Position numbers and translations under genes: made by a program. The notes under the pieces are model-generated. The model did no database searches, was not told the DNA's origin, and saw only the letters and a list, made by a program, of their open reading frames with translations. Below are positions 27,374-37,035 of a stretch of 64,000 nucleotides of DNA, in pieces; within the stretch, counting starts at the first letter, position 1; each line of letters opens with the position of its first letter. This DNA comes from Ogataea parapolymorpha DL-1 (lineage: Eukaryota > Ascomycota > Pichiomycetes > Pichiales > Pichiaceae): positions 558,001 to 622,000 of the forward strand of contig NC_027864.1 of assembly GCF_000187245.1 (NCBI RefSeq). Direction: 5' to 3'.

Positions 27374-28627
27374 ATGCTCATCACGATGTGTATTTGTGCG
27401 CTGCTACTAGCATCATTCCCTGCAGACTGTCAGCCGGTCCCGCGAAATTTCTCGGCACCGACGCCAAAGTCCGGCGTATCGACGTCATGGGACCTGTCCC
27501 GAATCGTCAGTCGCCACCAGCCCAAGGGCGTCCCGCTCAACAATGAGGATGTTTTCGTTTTTCTGGACAAGCTGGCGTCTTTTCTGCAGATCACAAACTG
27601 TGACAATAAGCACGGCGCTCTCAAGCTACCATCGGAAGCAGGCCCCACAAGTCTGCAGTTCCCGCCCAAATTAGAGCAGTTTACCAATATACCAAATAAC
27701 ACCACCGATGTGGAGATAGTGAAGCAGCTTAATACGAAGAAGCCTTCCAGCAAGCTCGACTGGACGCAGTATCTGCTCAACGGTAAGGGCATGCTATTTC
27801 TGGACCACCATTACAAAAAAATTGTCGTTTCGATCCGATCAGATCTCGAGCTCAAAGACTATTTTGCCATCTACAGTGACCAGGCCATCAATTTTTGGCC
27901 CCAGGTGTACCAGGAAGGTTTCTGGAAGTCGGTCAAGAAGAAGGTGGACCCCAGCATGGTCGAACACCCATACACTTACTATCGGAGCCAGTACTGGGGC
28001 TACTACTGGAGAAACTACTTCAAGCTCAACAAAGTGCATTCTGGCTACTCTAACATTGCCGACAGGATGTTCGAGGACATCTTTGTGGAGTACCTCAAGG
28101 CCAAACAGCAGTATCCGGACTACCAGCTGGTGATAGCGGGTCATTCTATGGGCGGTTCTATTGCCTCGATCATCAGTTTGAATTTCCACCTGGTGCAGGT
28201 CGCCAACGTGCTGGTCACTTTCAACTCTCCCAAGCTCTGGTCCGAGAGTCTTGCCAACATGTACGACAGGGTGTCTGGGACGACTCAAATAAGGGACGTC
28301 AATATGGGCCTCGAGTCTGGCTATTTGAGGCTCTGGAACACCAGAGACGCGTGGAACCTGTTCCCTCCCGCTTCTCTTCTAAGCGTAGTGTTTTCGACGG
28401 CATTCAAGCACAGCGGGCTGTCGCTGGCAACCGAGCAGAACAGGCTGGACATGGCGATGCGCGACCTGGTGGTCGAGTACGATCTCCTGGGCAAATGGGA
28501 CTATGAAATGGAGCACAAGCATTGCAAGTTCATCAAGAGCACCGACGAGTTTGTGAACGTCATGTCGTGGGACGCGCACCGAGTTCTGCTCCGCGACATC
28601 TGGGCCTGTGTCGACCTGAAGCCGTAG
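27374..28627 (+). CDS. Secreted class 3 (fungal) lipase
   Basis: This 417-aa protein begins with a signal peptide (MLITMCICALLLASFPADC) and continues into a class 3 lipase fold. The substrate-side text GKGMLFLDHHYKKIVVSIRS is followed by the nucleophile elbow AGHSMGGS with Ser258, then FNSPKLW and a C-terminal His region. The frame is open to 27242, but the ATG at 27374 gives a clean signal peptide and lies 45 bp downstream of a TATAAG box near 27328. The substrate is unknown; extracellular, vacuolar or cell-surface location is likely. The stop is one base from that of the convergent orphan gene. Confidence 0.85.
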   Translation: MLITMCICALLLASFPADCQPVPRNFSAPTPKSGVSTSWDLSRIVSRHQPKGVPLNNEDVFVFLDKLASFLQITNCDNKHGALKLPSEAGPTSLQFPPKLEQFTNIPNNTTDVEIVKQLNTKKPSSKLDWTQYLLNGKGMLFLDHHYKKIVVSIRSDLELKDYFAIYSDQAINFWPQVYQEGFWKSVKKKVDPSMVEHPYTYYRSQYWGYYWRNYFKLNKVHSGYSNIADRMFEDIFVEYLKAKQQYPDYQLVIAGHSMGGSIASIISLNFHLVQVANVLVTFNSPKLWSESLANMYDRVSGTTQIRDVNMGLESGYLRLWNTRDAWNLFPPASLLSVVFSTAFKHSGLSLATEQNRLDMAMRDLVVEYDLLGKWDYEMEHKHCKFIKSTDEFVNVMSWDAHRVLLRDIWACVDLKP

Positions 28628-28628
28628 C

Positions 28629-29501
28629 TTATAGTTCTGCGTCCTGGATTTGCTCTGCAAAGACGGGGCCGTCGTAATGTTCAAAATTGGGGCTTTTCCC
28701 GCTTTTGTAGCTGCCCTGGCTGTTGGGGTCGCTTTCGTTGTCGAACGGGCTTTCGTCCGTCACGGCGGGCATCGAGAGGTTAAGCGGCGTCATCGGTGGC
28801 ATCGAGAGCGAGCAGGGCAGGAATTCTGGCGAGCGGCCGCCGATCGAGTTCGGGACCGAGTCTGTTCTCGTCAAAGGGAGGTGAGTAGGAAATCTTGTGT
28901 TGAGCCGAAGACTGGGGGCGTTGATGTAGGACGAGCTGCGAGACTTGAGCGAGTTTGGCGGCGACGACTGGTTCAGGTTGAAGTTCGACGGCGACGCCGC
29001 GAGCGACGTCGGGATCAGGGACGGTGAGTCTGGCGCCGCGTGGATCGCCATCGGCTGCGCACGGGCGCTCGTCTTGGGCGACGTGAACGAGTACTTGCGG
29101 TAGTACTGCTGCTGCTGTGGGACTGCGGTCGCCGACGACGTCTGGAGCAGCGGCAGACGTGGGTTAGTGAAAGTTCGTTGTAAATTGGACGGAGTGGACG
29201 AAAGCGTGGCGACCTGTTGGTTAAGCGACAAAAGCGAAATGTTAGAGGCCGACGTGATCAGGTGGCCCTGCGAGTCGAACCCAACGGACGTGGCCAGCAA
29301 CGCCGGCGACTCGCCGCCAATTGGCTGGGGATCTCGGGCGTCGCGAGGCTCCAGGTCCAACAAATTGCCGTTCTTCTGGCTGGTTCGCGACAGCAACGTG
29401 TTGACGCTATCTGTCTCTTGGAGAGTGGTGCTCGAGAGGTTTTCGTGCATGTTGGGGTTCATCAGCTGGTTGGTGAGCTGGCCGGGGGCGTTTTGCGACA
29501 T
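28629..29501 (-). CDS. Orphan Ser/Pro-rich protein, 290 aa
   Basis: Not recognised. Almost the whole chain is low-complexity Ser, Pro, Leu and Asn, with many SP/TP and RxxS sites (YSFTSPKTS, KSRSSSYINAPS, and RTDSVPNS resembling a 14-3-3 site). There is no membrane or signal segment. It looks like a disordered phosphoprotein or regulator. The frame has a TTG nine codons upstream; the ATG at 29501 (MSQNAPGQLTNQ) is used. It ends one base from the lipase stop. Confidence 0.6.
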   Translation of the reverse strand: MSQNAPGQLTNQLMNPNMHENLSSTTLQETDSVNTLLSRTSQKNGNLLDLEPRDARDPQPIGGESPALLATSVGFDSQGHLITSASNISLLSLNQQVATLSSTPSNLQRTFTNPRLPLLQTSSATAVPQQQQYYRKYSFTSPKTSARAQPMAIHAAPDSPSLIPTSLAASPSNFNLNQSSPPNSLKSRSSSYINAPSLRLNTRFPTHLPLTRTDSVPNSIGGRSPEFLPCSLSMPPMTPLNLSMPAVTDESPFDNESDPNSQGSYKSGKSPNFEHYDGPVFAEQIQDAEL

Positions 29502-29618
29502 CAACGTGGAAAGGACAGAAAGTTGCAATATGTATGAGCAATCTATTCTGCGGGCGGGAGTATATCAAGATAAAATTTTTCAACTACACAGCCTGTCACG
29601 ATAAGCTTAATTGATGAC

Positions 29619-31748
29619 TCAGGACGACTCGTCAAAAAAATCCTCCACTTCTTCGATAATATCTTCGGCAGCCTCCTCCACAGACTCCCACATGTCGTGG
29701 AATGAGAAGTGTGGCTTGCCGGGAGGAGCACGGTCGGGCTCGGAGTCTTCGTCGTCCGCGTCCGAATCGTCATCGCTCGAATTATCAGGATCATCATGGG
29801 CCTGACCCTTGCCTTTCTCTTTGTCCCCCTTGTCCTTTTCCTTTTCCTTCTCCTTCTCCTTCTCCTTCTCCTTCTCCTTCTCCTTTTCCTTCTCTTTCTC
29901 TTTCTCCTTCTCTTCCTCTTCCTTCTCCTTTTCCTTTTCCTCTTCCTCCTCCTCATCCTTCTCATCCCCCTCCTCTCCCTTCTCATCGTCCCCCTCCTCT
30001 CCCTTCAGATCTGGCTCAGCACGGCTGTCGCCCCACAGAAGGTCCACGGTCGCTGTTTTGTAGACCCACTCCACGTCAAAGTCCGTGTCCGGGTATTTCC
30101 TGCTGTCCCTCCACGTCTCGGGCAGCGCGTGACTCGGGGACAGCACGGAGGGCAGACTGCCGTTGTTGGGAGCAGGCGTCAAATTCAGCGACTCGCACAC
30201 AATGTTGTACACCTCAGTGTTTTCGAACGGCAGCATCTTGTAGGACGAGCCCATTTTGTGCTCAAAGTAGGGGCCCGTAGCAATAAATAATGACCTCATC
30301 AGCACTTCCGTGTTGTTGTAGCCATGCACGCCTTTTGGAGTGTAGTGGTGGTTCTTCTCCATAAACTCGTGCGTGGTGATTGCATAGCCAACTTTTGGAA
30401 TGATCCATATCGGCGCGATACGCGAGTCGTACTGACTTCTTCCTCCAACCAGCTGGTTCTCGATATCCTCCTTTTTGTGCACACTGTAGTGGCTGTTCTG
30501 CGGATCTGCGCGGTATTTCTCCATGATCTCGCTAAACACCTCATCCACATCGAACTCGGCAAATGGCCGAAGCCCATACAGTGGCCAGCCGTCAATATGT
30601 TCGATTTTATCCAGCTCCACCAAATCGTCCAAATAAATAAGACGTTCGTCAGAAGTAGGCGCCATGCCATGGTCAGAAACAACAATCATGTTCACCAGAT
30701 GGGTCAGGTTGCGTTTCTCCAACTCCACGTAGACAGCCTCCAAAAAGCGGTCCACATACGTGAGTCCTTGGGCAAGCTCCGGACCAGAAACCCCGTACTC
30801 GTGGCCCAGAGTGTCTATGGTTGGAACGTAAGATAATAGCAACTCGGGCCTTAAAGCCAACGGCCTGTCCAGCCACTCAAATAGGCGGTCAATTTTCCTC
30901 GACAAAACTTCAGACTTGTTGAACCGGTCAACCTCCATGGGATTCATATTTGTGCCATAATCGACCTCCGACCCTGGCCACATGTGTACTGCGCTGCTGA
31001 CGCCCTGGCGGGCTGCTGTAGACCACAAGGGCTCACCACCCCACCATTGGGGCTTCAAAGCGATCGAGTCGTTGGTATTGGCGAAGGTTTCGTGCGATGC
31101 GGCGTCGTAGAAGCGGTTCGAGACGATTCCGTGATAAATAGGTTTGAGCCCCGTCACCAGCGTATAGTGGTTCGCAAACGTGACTGTTGGATTTGATGGA
31201 ATCATGTATGGCGGTGCATATCCCTTTCCGATCATCAAATTGTGCAAGAACGGCGTCAGGGCCGGCGAGATGTAGTGAGGATGGAACCCGTCAAGAGAGA
31301 TAAGAATAGTCGTTGGGTAGAACTCGTGCGTTCCGTTGGACAATATAGGCTTTGCCAATGTTTTGACAGATCCTCCCGAGCGTGAGCGCGTAACGACAAG
31401 CGAGATGGCGAGCAATATGGCCAAAAACCCGCCCAGAAGAAGATGGAAATACAGCTTTTTGTAGTTGCGTGATTTCACTGGCCCGAACTCGCCCAGCTCG
31501 GCAAAACTCGAATCTGACCTGTTGCGGTCAAACATCTCGATCGTGTCGAGATACTCAAAGCCCTTGGGGCTCTGTCGGAACACCTTGAGGAAGTTTGTCT
31601 TGACCTTCCCAAAGAAAGATTCAGGAGCAGGTCTTAGGTTGCGCAAATCCAGCGAAACGTTGTCATCGTCATAGTCATCAATTCTAAACGTCTCGTCGTC
31701 CGCATCTAGGTCTGTGACAGGCACATCAACGGCGAACCCAGAACTCAT
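29619..31748 (-). CDS. Nucleotide pyrophosphatase/phosphodiesterase (NPP1/NPP2 type), type II membrane protein
   Basis: This 709-aa protein has an acidic cytosolic N terminus and one membrane anchor at about 100-120 (YFHLLLGGFLAILLAISLVV). The alkaline-phosphatase-superfamily ectodomain begins TTILISLDGFHPHY with metal-binding Asp153. The nucleophile Thr190 is in PTVTFANHYTLVTG, and later motifs are VVSDHGMAP and GVHGYNN. Yeast Npp1/Npp2 hydrolyse extracellular nucleotides and are phosphate-regulated. The C-terminal ~110 residues are an unusual tract of alternating Lys and Glu followed by an Asp/Ser-rich tail. That tract is encoded by a hexamer array and is absent from typical family members. 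The gene diverges from ATP12. Confidence 0.87.
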   Translation of the reverse strand: MSSGFAVDVPVTDLDADDETFRIDDYDDDNVSLDLRNLRPAPESFFGKVKTNFLKVFRQSPKGFEYLDTIEMFDRNRSDSSFAELGEFGPVKSRNYKKLYFHLLLGGFLAILLAISLVVTRSRSGGSVKTLAKPILSNGTHEFYPTTILISLDGFHPHYISPALTPFLHNLMIGKGYAPPYMIPSNPTVTFANHYTLVTGLKPIYHGIVSNRFYDAASHETFANTNDSIALKPQWWGGEPLWSTAARQGVSSAVHMWPGSEVDYGTNMNPMEVDRFNKSEVLSRKIDRLFEWLDRPLALRPELLLSYVPTIDTLGHEYGVSGPELAQGLTYVDRFLEAVYVELEKRNLTHLVNMIVVSDHGMAPTSDERLIYLDDLVELDKIEHIDGWPLYGLRPFAEFDVDEVFSEIMEKYRADPQNSHYSVHKKEDIENQLVGGRSQYDSRIAPIWIIPKVGYAITTHEFMEKNHHYTPKGVHGYNNTEVLMRSLFIATGPYFEHKMGSSYKMLPFENTEVYNIVCESLNLTPAPNNGSLPSVLSPSHALPETWRDSRKYPDTDFDVEWVYKTATVDLLWGDSRAEPDLKGEEGDDEKGEEGDEKDEEEEEEKEKEKEEEEKEKEKEKEKEKEKEKEKEKEKEKEKDKGDKEKGKGQAHDDPDNSSDDDSDADDEDSEPDRAPPGKPHFSFHDMWESVEEAAEDIIEEVEDFFDESS
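29815..30005 (-). repeat. Hexamer (TTCTCC) repeat array encoding a Lys-Glu tract
   Basis: The + strand is a pyrimidine-only run of CCTTCT/CCTTTT hexamers followed by diverged longer repeats with CTCATC, CCCCTCCTCT and CCCTTCTCATC. On the coding strand it gives KE-dipeptide repeats and EEGDEKDEEEE units in the NPP-type enzyme. The strong purine/pyrimidine strand bias could form triplex DNA. Confidence 0.9.
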
Positions 31749-31826
31749 TATATGGGTCGATCGACCTTTGTGTGGTTTAACAAGAAAATCAAATCAAATA
31801 ATTATTCCCAAAAAAATAATTTTCTC

Positions 31827-32741
31827 ATGGCTTTCGTCCTTAGAAATATAAAAGCCCCTCTATTCAGGGGTTATGCGACGCTGGGTGCGCAATCCACTAA
31901 GGCCCCGTCTGAAACTAGGAAACTGGAGCAGACACTTACCAAATTCTGGGAAAAAGTGGACTTGGCAGAGAAAGACGATGGGTACCATATCCTGCTCGAC
32001 GGCAAGTCGATCAAGACGCCGCTCGGTTTCCAATTGACGGTCCCAAAAAATAAGCACACTCTGGCGTATTTGCTGGCCCACGAGTGGAAACATCTGCCTA
32101 GTTTGCAGATCAAACCATATTTGGTGCCACTTACTTCTCTGGTCTCGAGATGCATTGATCTGGAACAGTCGCACAACAAACAAGATGCAGAGCTGTTGAC
32201 CAAAGTTGGCGACAAGGAGAACCTGAAAGCGCTTCTATTGAGATATCTTGACACTGACACTCTTCTTGTGTTTTCTCCAGCCAAAGACTGCGACGGAAAG
32301 CTCAGAGAGGCCCAGGAACAGACGTACCGGCCAATCATCAAGTCGATGGAGGAATTTTTCCAGCCCTACGCGGAAAATGGCGAGGAGGTCAAGCTGACCT
32401 ACATGGACTCGGACGTCCACGGACTCGTTGGCAATAAACAGCCAGAGGCCACTGTGAAAGCAGTCCGCAAATGGCTCGATACTCTGGACTTCTGGTCGCT
32501 GGTTTCGCTTGAGAAGGCCACTCTGACTGCCAAATCCTTCCTTAGTGGCGTGGCCATCCTCAGACTCAACAACAAACAGGACCAAATCGACCTGACCGTC
32601 GACGATATCGCCCGCGCTGCCACCTTGGAGACAATTTATCAGACGGAACGCTGGGGAGAGGTCGAGGATACTCACGACGTGGACAAGGTTGATGTCCAGA
32701 GAAACCTCACCAGCGCCTCGTTGATCGTCTACGAGCATTAA
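31827..32741 (+). CDS. ATP12: F1-ATPase assembly chaperone Atp12
   Basis: This 304-aa protein has a presequence (MAFVLRNIKAPLFRGYATLG) and matches Atp12, the matrix chaperone that binds F1 alpha subunit. Family text includes GYHILLDGKSIKTPLGFQL, LAHEWKHLPSLQIKPYLVPL, LRYLDTDTLLVFSP and LDTLDFWSLVSLEKATLTAK. The frame extends to 31752, but the ATG at 31827 starts the mitochondrial presequence. The divergent distance to the NPP-type gene is 78 bp. Confidence 0.93.
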   Translation: MAFVLRNIKAPLFRGYATLGAQSTKAPSETRKLEQTLTKFWEKVDLAEKDDGYHILLDGKSIKTPLGFQLTVPKNKHTLAYLLAHEWKHLPSLQIKPYLVPLTSLVSRCIDLEQSHNKQDAELLTKVGDKENLKALLLRYLDTDTLLVFSPAKDCDGKLREAQEQTYRPIIKSMEEFFQPYAENGEEVKLTYMDSDVHGLVGNKQPEATVKAVRKWLDTLDFWSLVSLEKATLTAKSFLSGVAILRLNNKQDQIDLTVDDIARAATLETIYQTERWGEVEDTHDVDKVDVQRNLTSASLIVYEH

Positions 32742-32765
32742 CATACTGTATATATATTAGATGTT

Positions 32766-34502
32766 TCACTTTTTAGTATTTGATGCGATTGACGTCGAGG
32801 TAACGAACGTTTTGATGGACGGATTGTATGTTGTGGTACTCAGGTTTGAGCTGTAAGAACTGGAGTTCGACAGAGACGTGGATCTAGTTAGAACGTTCTG
32901 GAAGAGCTGGTTGGCCTCATCAACTCCTGCAGTTTTGAGCCAGAATAGCGTCACGGCGCTCTGTAGATCGCAGCTGGTGATGTGGATGTCCATTGCCGAG
33001 GCCCGTCTCACAATTGTGCTGTCATTGAGCTTGATTAGAAACTCTGTACGTAGTTCGGACTCGACGTTGGTTCCCATCAGATAGTTCTCCGAGTCGGACT
33101 GGAGCAGCAAAAGATCGACGCTTACCGGCTGCGACCATTGGTTATCCTCCCATTTGCACCATTCAACGCGTTGCAGGAACAAATGTTTGCTCTTGCGGAA
33201 AATTTCCTCGGCAACAGAATCCGTAGGCTCGGAAACAGTCAGTTTTTTCTTGATGATGGTGGAAAGCATACCAAACACAGATTGCTTTTTTTTCTTTAAA
33301 TAGCTGCCATTGATGCCATGTTGATAGTTCTGTGCAAACCGTTGCGGATCGAATGAATTGAGCTTTGACGACGACACAGGCTGCAATGGAGCTCTGGGAG
33401 CTTCTCTGGCCGGGTGAATTTCGGCCACCTGCGGCTGCTGCACTCTATAAGCCTTAACCTCAGAAACACGGTGGTGTTCCTGACTTTCGGGCTCTTCTGA
33501 TGACACTCTTCCCTGCAATTGAATTCCCATACCCATCGAACGTGTCTTGGTCAGCCTAGCAGGCCTATTCCAGAACTTGGCCAGTCTCGAGTGCATGGCA
33601 CTGTTCAGCTTCAGATACACACAAATGCCTGTGTCCAGCGTGTGCTTAAATACATAAATCTCATCCTCCACCTGCTTGTCGTAGTGGAGCTCGTTGGCAC
33701 GCAATGGCGGGAAAACCAGCGTCCGTTCCCCCTTTTCGAGAGACACCAGCGCAACAGTCTGGTTTTTGAGAAACATCAGCTCAAGAGTCTTGAAAATCAA
33801 CGACGTATCTAGCTTCTCGTTCGTGTAGTACATCTCTGTCCGGTACGTCTCCACGATGCTGTTCATACTAAAACTGGAACATATCATTGAGAAATCGGTC
33901 ATTGAACGCACGCTGGAAAAATTGACGTGCTTGTCCAGCTTCTTGCGCTGGAGACACTCCATTCTATGCGCCTCCTCCATTGTCTGCTCCAATCTGTGTG
34001 TGGCGACTTCCAGGTCGGAAAAAACCGACCCGCCTTGCAAACGGTCCATCTGCAGACTCAGTATGTTCTTGACGGCCCTAATGCTCTGGTGCAAATAAGC
34101 CAGTCTAAGAAGCGGCTGGCGACGCAGTTCAACCTCAGAAACCGACTGGTTTTCCTGCAAACGGTACAGACTGATGTATTGCTTGTACGACTTGATCGCG
34201 TCCGTGCACCATTTTGCAAACTTGGCAGCCAGCACCGCCAGGTCGTCTGTCTGGAGTATTTGTGCCAGTTCGCGGTGCATCACGATGAGCGTCCGCACAA
34301 CTTTGGCCAGTTTCGCGTTCATTTTCTGACGGTGGCTCATCTGCTCCTCGATATCATCGTCTACCGAGTCGTCAAAGTAGTTGTTGAACCGCACATCAAA
34401 CGCGTTCACGAGTCTCATCAGCGACCCCAGTTCGCTGACGTAGTGTGATTCCGTGGTCTTGATCTCGTCCAGCACATGGCCAGCGTCCATTGGAGAGTTC
34501 AT
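32766..34502 (-). CDS. DH-domain (RhoGEF-like) protein, possibly FUS2/BUD3-related
   Basis: This 578-aa protein opens with a Dbl-homology-like helix bundle at about 5-200 (VLDEIKTTESHYVSELGSLM, then WCTDAIKSYKQYISLY and LRLAYLHQSIRAVKNILSLQ). A PH-like segment follows at about 235-355, then a basic Ser-rich linker. A second folded region at about 450-560 contains KHLFLQRVEWCKWEDNQWSQ. DH domains activate Rho-family GTPases; in yeast the degenerate forms are Fus2 and Bud3. The match is by pattern only and the orthologue is not settled. An overlapping upstream ATG in another frame (about 34558) could act as a uORF. Confidence 0.6.
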   Translation of the reverse strand: MNSPMDAGHVLDEIKTTESHYVSELGSLMRLVNAFDVRFNNYFDDSVDDDIEEQMSHRQKMNAKLAKVVRTLIVMHRELAQILQTDDLAVLAAKFAKWCTDAIKSYKQYISLYRLQENQSVSEVELRRQPLLRLAYLHQSIRAVKNILSLQMDRLQGGSVFSDLEVATHRLEQTMEEAHRMECLQRKKLDKHVNFSSVRSMTDFSMICSSFSMNSIVETYRTEMYYTNEKLDTSLIFKTLELMFLKNQTVALVSLEKGERTLVFPPLRANELHYDKQVEDEIYVFKHTLDTGICVYLKLNSAMHSRLAKFWNRPARLTKTRSMGMGIQLQGRVSSEEPESQEHHRVSEVKAYRVQQPQVAEIHPAREAPRAPLQPVSSSKLNSFDPQRFAQNYQHGINGSYLKKKKQSVFGMLSTIIKKKLTVSEPTDSVAEEIFRKSKHLFLQRVEWCKWEDNQWSQPVSVDLLLLQSDSENYLMGTNVESELRTEFLIKLNDSTIVRRASAMDIHITSCDLQSAVTLFWLKTAGVDEANQLFQNVLTRSTSLSNSSSYSSNLSTTTYNPSIKTFVTSTSIASNTKK

Positions 34503-34682
34503 TGCCCACGCCTAAACGATAAGATGGATACTTTGTTGGCTCAGACTCGGTACTTTTCATGTCATTCTATTCTGATCTAAGCCGCACGCCGAGCCGCACT
34601 TCGCGGTTTTTTCACAGGAGAATTTAAAAAAAATCGCTCCTGCAACACGAACGCGTGATCGACAAATGCTCATGGGCCATTG

Positions 34683-36527
34683 TTAGTGACTGAGCTCCAA
34701 CAATGCATCCACGCAGTCGCCTATGTTGCCTCCGCCTTCTGTGCGGGCCTTGGAGGCAACGACGTCGGTAATAAGTTCGCGGTCCAAATTTGGAAACATC
34801 GAGACCAGTGCATCGGTCGTCTCCTCTCGCTGCTTGCGCATTGTCTCCTGGTGCTCGTGCTCCTCTAAGGACAGCTTTTTGATGTCGATGAGTTCTTGTT
34901 TGGCGGGTGTTTCCGAAGGAGACGGTGAGGTCTGGAACAGGTTGTTGAACGACGACGAGATCGACTGTTTCATCATCTCGGCCGACTTCGTGAGCACCTG
35001 CGACGGCGACTCGTTCGAATTCGACCCTATCAGCTCTGTCAGTTTCTTTGGTATCGGCGAAAGGATGTCATTGGCGCCCTTCTGCTCATTTCTTTGTTTT
35101 TTCTCCTCCTTCTGTTTCTCCAGCCTTTGCTTCGCAAGTGCAAGCTGCTCATCAAATTCCTCGTCCTCAATTGTCAATTTGTCTCGATCAAGATCAATGA
35201 TGAAGTTGCATGCAATCTCCAGCGTGCTCACGTAGTACGATGTCTCGCCAACCAGGAACTCCTCCAATCTAAACCGTTCGATGTACTGCAAGTTGGAATA
35301 GAGATATTTGGGTTTCGCCTGCAAAAGCACATAGATCAGTAACGGCACAAACGAATCGGCGTTCTCTTCGATCTGGTGCATTTTCTGCTGCTGTCGAATA
35401 AGCCCGAAAATTATCTTGCAGCAGTTCAAAATACAGATGATCTTGTCCCTCGGCGACTTGTAATTGTTGATCTTGTTGATCTCGCCAGACGCAAGTTTGA
35501 CGAAGTTGGACTCCAGACCTAGCGAAACGGGTATGTCCAGATGTCTCGGATTGATCCAGTCATACAGCTTCAAGGAAGTGTGGTACTTGCGGTCTTTCAA
35601 GAGGTCTTCCCGCTGCTGTGGAGATTGTTTTGGTTTTGGTGTCGCCGGTGCAAACACTTGTGAATACAGCCGTGTAAGCACTAGTTTCTCCAGTCCCTCT
35701 TTGCAGTTGTCCAACTCCAGCTCGTCTTGGATGGTGTTAAAAGGGTAGTATTGCAGCAGTTTGTCGTACAGAAACGCCTCAAAATCCTTAATCAGTTTAA
35801 CTTGCTCGTCCACTGTCCATGTTCTCTGAGAAAATTGGGTCAAGAAAGAGCGAAGGTATTTGTGAATAGGCTCACATTGCTTGTTTTTGAACATTGTCAG
35901 GAACTTCTGGAAATCAAATACAACGCTTTTCTTGTTCGACGTAGGAGGGTTCGGGTAGTCTGTAGGCAGCTTCTTGTCATCCTGTTTCTTTGGCTTGGGT
36001 AATTCTTCTTTCTGAGATGCCTTTAACTCCTCCTCCTCTTCCTCCGAGTCTGAAGTGTCGTTTAATTCCTCGCCCTCCCCATAGCTAGTGGATGTAATAT
36101 GCTCTAACGACACAGACGTCTCCTCATCCGCAGATTTCTGTTCGTTGGGCCTGTTTTCGCTATCAGAAGCTTTCTCTGTCGCCGGTCCCGACTCCTGTTT
36201 TGACTGTTCGGGCTCAGGCTCAATTGGCTGGGTTGCAGTTGCAGACTCTTCAATTTTGGCCTCTTCCTTTTCGCTCGGTTCCTCTGGCTCACTCTCCTCA
36301 ACCTCCTCGTGCTGGCTGGTGCCGGAAGCCTTATCGTGGTGTTCGGGCCTATCTTTGTCAAATTGCCCTAGAAAATCCATTAGGGTGGTCTTGTCCGCGG
36401 TGTGGGCAGAGCCGGCAATGGAGACCGAGCTTGACACGCTAACTGAAGGCTGCGGAGACTGCAGTGAAGGCAGCAGCAATCCCTGGGCCTTCTCTTGGGA
36501 CGCTTTGCGGACGTTTTGAAAGGACAT
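34683..36527 (-). CDS. VPS9: Rab5-type GEF Vps9 with C-terminal CUE domain
   Basis: This 614-aa protein activates the endosomal Rab5 homologue Vps21. After an acidic Glu/Ser-rich N terminus (about 60-230), the helical bundle and VPS9 domain run from about 245 to 470, including RDKIICILNCCKIIFGLI, SFVPLLIYVLLQAKPKYLYS and the conserved ETSYYVSTLEIACNFI. The C-terminal CUE domain (about 570-614) has the MFP motif (ALVSMFPNLDRELI) that binds ubiquitin. The frame is open to 36758, but MSFQNVRKASQE at 36527 is the natural start. It diverges from PHO84 across about 510 bp. Confidence 0.93.
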   Translation of the reverse strand: MSFQNVRKASQEKAQGLLLPSLQSPQPSVSVSSSVSIAGSAHTADKTTLMDFLGQFDKDRPEHHDKASGTSQHEEVEESEPEEPSEKEEAKIEESATATQPIEPEPEQSKQESGPATEKASDSENRPNEQKSADEETSVSLEHITSTSYGEGEELNDTSDSEEEEEELKASQKEELPKPKKQDDKKLPTDYPNPPTSNKKSVVFDFQKFLTMFKNKQCEPIHKYLRSFLTQFSQRTWTVDEQVKLIKDFEAFLYDKLLQYYPFNTIQDELELDNCKEGLEKLVLTRLYSQVFAPATPKPKQSPQQREDLLKDRKYHTSLKLYDWINPRHLDIPVSLGLESNFVKLASGEINKINNYKSPRDKIICILNCCKIIFGLIRQQQKMHQIEENADSFVPLLIYVLLQAKPKYLYSNLQYIERFRLEEFLVGETSYYVSTLEIACNFIIDLDRDKLTIEDEEFDEQLALAKQRLEKQKEEKKQRNEQKGANDILSPIPKKLTELIGSNSNESPSQVLTKSAEMMKQSISSSFNNLFQTSPSPSETPAKQELIDIKKLSLEEHEHQETMRKQREETTDALVSMFPNLDRELITDVVASKARTEGGGNIGDCVDALLELSH

Positions 36528-37035
36528 AATTAAATTGGTGCAAAGATGGACACATAAGCTAAGCGGTGCAGAGATGTGGGATGGGATTAAAGTTCTGTCG
36601 GTCGTCGAGAGGTGTCGACGAAAGAAATAAAATAAAACAGCAGGCCGCCCCACGTTTTCTTTTCTGGATCGGTGAGAGCCCCCACGTGCCTCGTAGTTTT
36701 TTAATTTTTTTGCACGCACACGAGGACCTGCTAATTTAGTACAACTTATTGGTAGCACGTGTGTTCGGCGTTCAAAAGCGAAACTACTATCCTCCTACTT
36801 CTGGGCATTTTCTTGGCTCGTCGACCAATCAAAACGGCGTCACGTTGCAGTCACCGTTTTTTTCGCGTCTTTTTCCGTGCTGCGGCCGGCAAAATAGTAG
36901 CCAATATCCCGAGCATCGTGGTTAATTAGAATTTTTGTTCGACTAATCTGCCCCCAAGCCGCATAAATTATATCTGCAGCTCTTTGGTATAAATATTAAC
37001 AGTTTGTCCTCCTCAGGCCCATCTGCATCTTTCTT
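36528..37035. promoter_or_regulatory. VPS9/PHO84 divergent promoter with Pho4-type E-boxes
   Basis: Two CACGTG boxes lie at 36683-36688 and 36756-36761, and two CACGTT (lower-affinity Pho4-like) boxes at 36651-36656 and 36841-36846. A TATAAATA box at 36988-36995 sits 41 bp before the PHO84 ATG. In yeasts, CACGTG/CACGTT clusters upstream of PHO84 bind Pho4 during phosphate starvation. The sites are visible; their function here is inference. Confidence 0.75.

Noticed and set aside
29702..30290. Leu/Phe- and Pro-rich frames antisense to the Lys-Glu repeat
   Set aside because: They only exist because the hexamer repeat lacks stops in any frame; they mimic membrane segments by chance.
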